Source: Caulochytrium protostelioides (lineage: Eukaryota; Chytridiomycota; Caulochytriomycetes; Caulochytriales; Caulochytriaceae). Taken from it: 64,000 nucleotides of DNA. The notes below the pieces were generated by a model. That model was given only the letters and a program-made list of their open reading frames with translations, did not search any database and was not told the origin of the DNA. Where the stretch lies: assembly GCA_003615045.1 (NCBI GenBank), contig ML014112.1, forward strand, positions 186,001-250,000. Direction: 5' to 3'. This document shows, in pieces, positions 61,521 through 64,000 of this stretch (its first letter is position 1; each line of letters begins with the position of its first letter). Both the position numbers and the translations under genes were made by a program.

Positions 61521-63371
61521 GCAACAGCCCCTGACAGCCCCCTTACCAGAGCCAAAGGCGGGCCATCATCACGCACATAATTTAAGATATCTTTTTCCTC
61601 ATCATCGTTGTCTCTCGTCGCATCGGTCGTCCTCGTCGCCATGTCGCGACTGACGTGGATGGCTGCCGATGTCGTTGGTGTGATGCCTCGCCTTGTCTCG
61701 GCCTCGGATGCCCCTCGCTTCGGCGAGATCGCTCGCACCGCCGAACTTCGTGAAGGGTGAAAAGAGAAATCGATCTAGGCTCACGCCAGCCATCGCATCG
61801 GCCATCTTTCGAGGGGTCTGACGCACGGATGCATGACGCCGCATGACATGAGCTGCGACACGATCCTTGCTGCCGTCGTCTTGCTGCGTTCTTGCCGCGT
61901 CCGCTTCGCCTGCCTCCGGCGACCGGAACGCCCGTCAGCCGCGTCCGCGGCACGTGCCAAGCCGCCACCGCCCGCGGACCGCGCTTTCCGGCCTGCTGCT
62001 GACATTTGATTCTCCGCGGCACCGCGTCCGTCATGGTGATTTGTTGACGTGGCGCATCAACCCCGATGGGGTTTGTTGGGGGGGCGTGCGGCCACCGCCC
62101 GCAGAAGCCTGGGTTCCGTCGAAGCGCGGGGCAACGACGGCGGCGACGACGGCGGCAGCGGCGGCGGCGGCGGCGGCGGCGAAGCCTTGATCGGCCTTCC
62201 GGATGGCCCTCGGGCGGAGGATGCATCACCCAGGGTCGCCGGGCGCCGCCCGGCGCCTCCAAGCGTGGCCATCACACGGCACGCGTCTCCGTCTCCGTCG
62301 TATGGTGAAACCACCGCCTGACGACGGTCGCCACCAATCGGGCGATGGCGGGTGTGTGTGACGCTGACGACGCAGGTCTCGGCGAGACGCGGGGGCGACC
62401 GCGACCGCCAGACCCACGCCGGCATCGAGGCTCAGGCCACGCATCCCTCCGCCGTGTCGTGGCCATACCCCAGATGCGGAAGCGCACGGCAGGGAGGCGG
62501 TTGCGCCAGATCCCGAACGGCGGCTGGTGCCGGACCCATGCCGCGACGCGGGGCGCCGGCGCCGGCCTTTCGCCGCTCCGTCATCCCGAAACCTGCCGCA
62601 CCACCGAAGCCATGGAAGCCGCCGAAGGAAACGCCACAGCGGGGCTGGGCCCCCCGAGTGTTCTAGAAGGCCGAGCCGATCTTCAGATCGTCCGCGGAGG
62701 CAGCCCCGCCCGACACCGCCCCGAGCCGAAACCCCGAGCCGAAACACGGGACGCACCGGAGAACGCCGGGTGACGACGCGGAGTTGGCGGATACGGAGAC
62801 GCACGAGCCATGCTTATCTTGACGCACGTCCGTAAGCGACGCTGTGCTTTCGACGCATCGTTCGGGCGCTGTGCACGTGCCAGCTGATCTGGTCAGCGCA
62901 GACCCCGCTGCCGATCCCGTCACCCGCCCCGACGCGTATGACTAACACGGTCGCCGCTCCTTTGCCCTTTGCCCATCCCTTCGGCACGAAAACAAGACAT
63001 CTGCGTGAACACGCCTGACGGTCTCCGCCGTGGTTGCTGGCCATTCATACCCCGAGCAACGGACTCGTTTTTCTTTCGTCGTCCTCCACAAGCGTGTGTT
63101 GCGGCCTTGGTGCTCCGGCCACACCAAGGTGACGATCATCGTGGCCAACCCGGGCGCGCCATTCTCATTGCGGTGGCCGTGATCGCGCTGGTCGTCCCTC
63201 TGACCCGGTGAACCTTCGTCAGCACGGTGCCGCAGGAGCGAGCGACCCAGTAGTCCCTGCGACGACGTCCACGGGCCGCGGCGATCCCTGCGGGCCCCCC
63301 CAGCGCGTGCGCCTCACCCGCGCCCTCTCGCGAGCTGGCACCCCTCCCGGGCAGCGACATCGCATCCCGCC
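61521..63371. other. Spacer upstream of the HSF-type gene
   Basis: 1.85 kb with no supported gene. It includes a (GGC)n run around 62150-62185. Frames on both strands are short and Arg-rich. The part near 62940-63210 is less GC-rich and may be the promoter of the HSF-type gene. Confidence 0.5.
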
Positions 63372-64000
63372 ATGAACGCGCCGGAAGCCAAGGGCGGATG
63401 GGCCTACGAGGCAGCGTCATTTGACGCTGCAGCCGCGGCCGCTGCGAACGACCATGCCGCGGCGCTGTCGGCACTGCAGCTCGCGGCGGTCGCCGGCATC
63501 GACGAGCAGCACAGCAAGAAGAGTGTCGCGCGCATGGCGGCGGCGGCGGCGGCGGCCACGGCCGGCGGCGTCACGCATGCCGCGCTCGCGGCCGCCATTT
63601 CGCCCGAACGCGGGCCAGGCGCCGGCAGTGTCGCCGGCAGCGTCGCGGGCGGCGAGTCGCAGGGCGGCACGAACCAGGCGGCGTTCATTCAGAAGCTGCA
63701 CACGATGCTCGAGGACGACGCCGTCCAGGACCTGATCCACTGGGATCTCTCGGGCGAGCTGTTCGTGGTCAAGCGGCCGACGGACTTCAGTAAGACCGTG
63801 CTGCCGCGGTACTTCAAGCACAACAACTTTGCCAGCTTTGTGCGGCAGCTGAACATGTACGGCTTCCACAAGGTCAACGATATGTTCCACTCGGGCTCGT
63901 CGGACGTATGGGAGTTCAAGCACCCCGACTTCAAGCGCGGCGAGCTGGACTTGATGCAGCGCATCAAGCGCAAGAACGGCCGCCAGAACGGGCTCCGCGG
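63372..64000 (+). CDS. Heat-shock-factor-type DNA-binding protein, N-terminal part (3' end outside window)
   Basis: An open frame from the ATG at 63372 (CCCGCCATGA) to the window edge, 209 residues. After an Ala-rich leader (about 1-98), the HSF DNA-binding domain begins at AAFIQKLHTMLEDDAVQDLI and continues with FVVKRPTDFSKTVLPRYFKH, NNFASFVRQLNMYGFHKVND (recognition helix with the invariant SFVRQLNMYGFHKV) and VWEFKHPDFKRGELDLMQRI. It is a transcription factor of the Hsf1/Sfl1/Skn7-like class binding nGAAn-type or related sites. The coiled-coil oligomerisation region and activation domains would lie beyond the edge, so the exact subtype is open. Confidence 0.93.
   Translation, partial: MNAPEAKGGWAYEAASFDAAAAAAANDHAAALSALQLAAVAGIDEQHSKKSVARMAAAAAAATAGGVTHAALAAAISPERGPGAGSVAGSVAGGESQGGTNQAAFIQKLHTMLEDDAVQDLIHWDLSGELFVVKRPTDFSKTVLPRYFKHNNFASFVRQLNMYGFHKVNDMFHSGSSDVWEFKHPDFKRGELDLMQRIKRKNGRQNGLR

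Overview
The window looks like nuclear DNA of a fungus with a very GC-rich, compact, intron-poor genome. Evidence for a fungus: a SAGA Ada1 subunit, a Rim15/Ppk18-type kinase with a C2HC finger, a Vnx1/YNL321W-type exchanger, a Gvp36-type BAR_2 protein, an Rvs167/amphiphysin protein, Mrp10 and a prephenate dehydratase. A WDR89 homologue and an undivided MAD/BUB kinase gene suggest an early-diverging lineage (chytrid- or blastocladiomycete-like). That placement is inference; no rRNA or other marker was seen. Proteins are rich in Ala, Ser, Pro and Gly, and the high GC content opens long false reading frames opposite real genes.

Layout. 1-2536 (-): N-terminal part of an unrecognised Ser/Pro/Ala-rich protein, running off the left edge. 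2537-4237: divergent spacer packed with G-rich and 9/18-bp tandem repeats. 4238-5773 (+): ADA1. 7589-15877 (+): a 2,762-residue Rim15/Greatwall-like kinase, convergent with prephenate dehydratase (16154-17224, -). 17808-18065 (-): Mrp10/mS37. 19014-20786 (+): ASC-1/TRIP4 (Rqt4). 21899-22996 (+): two-exon Gvp36-like BAR protein, the only intron clearly seen. 23377-24795 (-): lysine-methyltransferase-like protein. 24796-28892: 4.1 kb with no supported gene. 28893-31853 (+): C2H2 transcription factor. 34141-36615 (+): Gln-rich unknown. 37484-38851 (+): Rvs167-like BAR-SH3 protein. 39171-43622 (-): MADBUB checkpoint kinase. 45429-51605 (+): Vnx1-like exchanger. 51998-54592 (-): unrecognised coiled-coil protein. 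54593-57799: 3.2 kb with no supported gene. 57800-58069 (-): 89-residue small protein. 58964-60064 (+): Qa-SNARE syntaxin. 60402-61520 (+): WDR89-like protein. 63372-64000 (+): N-terminus of a heat-shock-factor-type protein, cut by the right edge.

The genes are housekeeping or regulatory and do not form an operon-like system. Themes are chromatin and transcription (ADA1, C2H2 factor, HSF), nutrient and mitotic signalling (Rim15-like kinase, MADBUB), membrane traffic (two BAR proteins, a syntaxin) and translation or mitochondria (Rqt4, Mrp10). The most notable points are the checkpoint gene with an intact ABBA-KEN-ABBA cassette, two perfect intergenic hairpins (16 and 21 bp stems), and G-quadruplex-capable minisatellites next to gene starts. 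One of these is a telomere-like stretch in the leader of the checkpoint gene. No tRNA, rRNA, CRISPR array or transposase gene was recognised.
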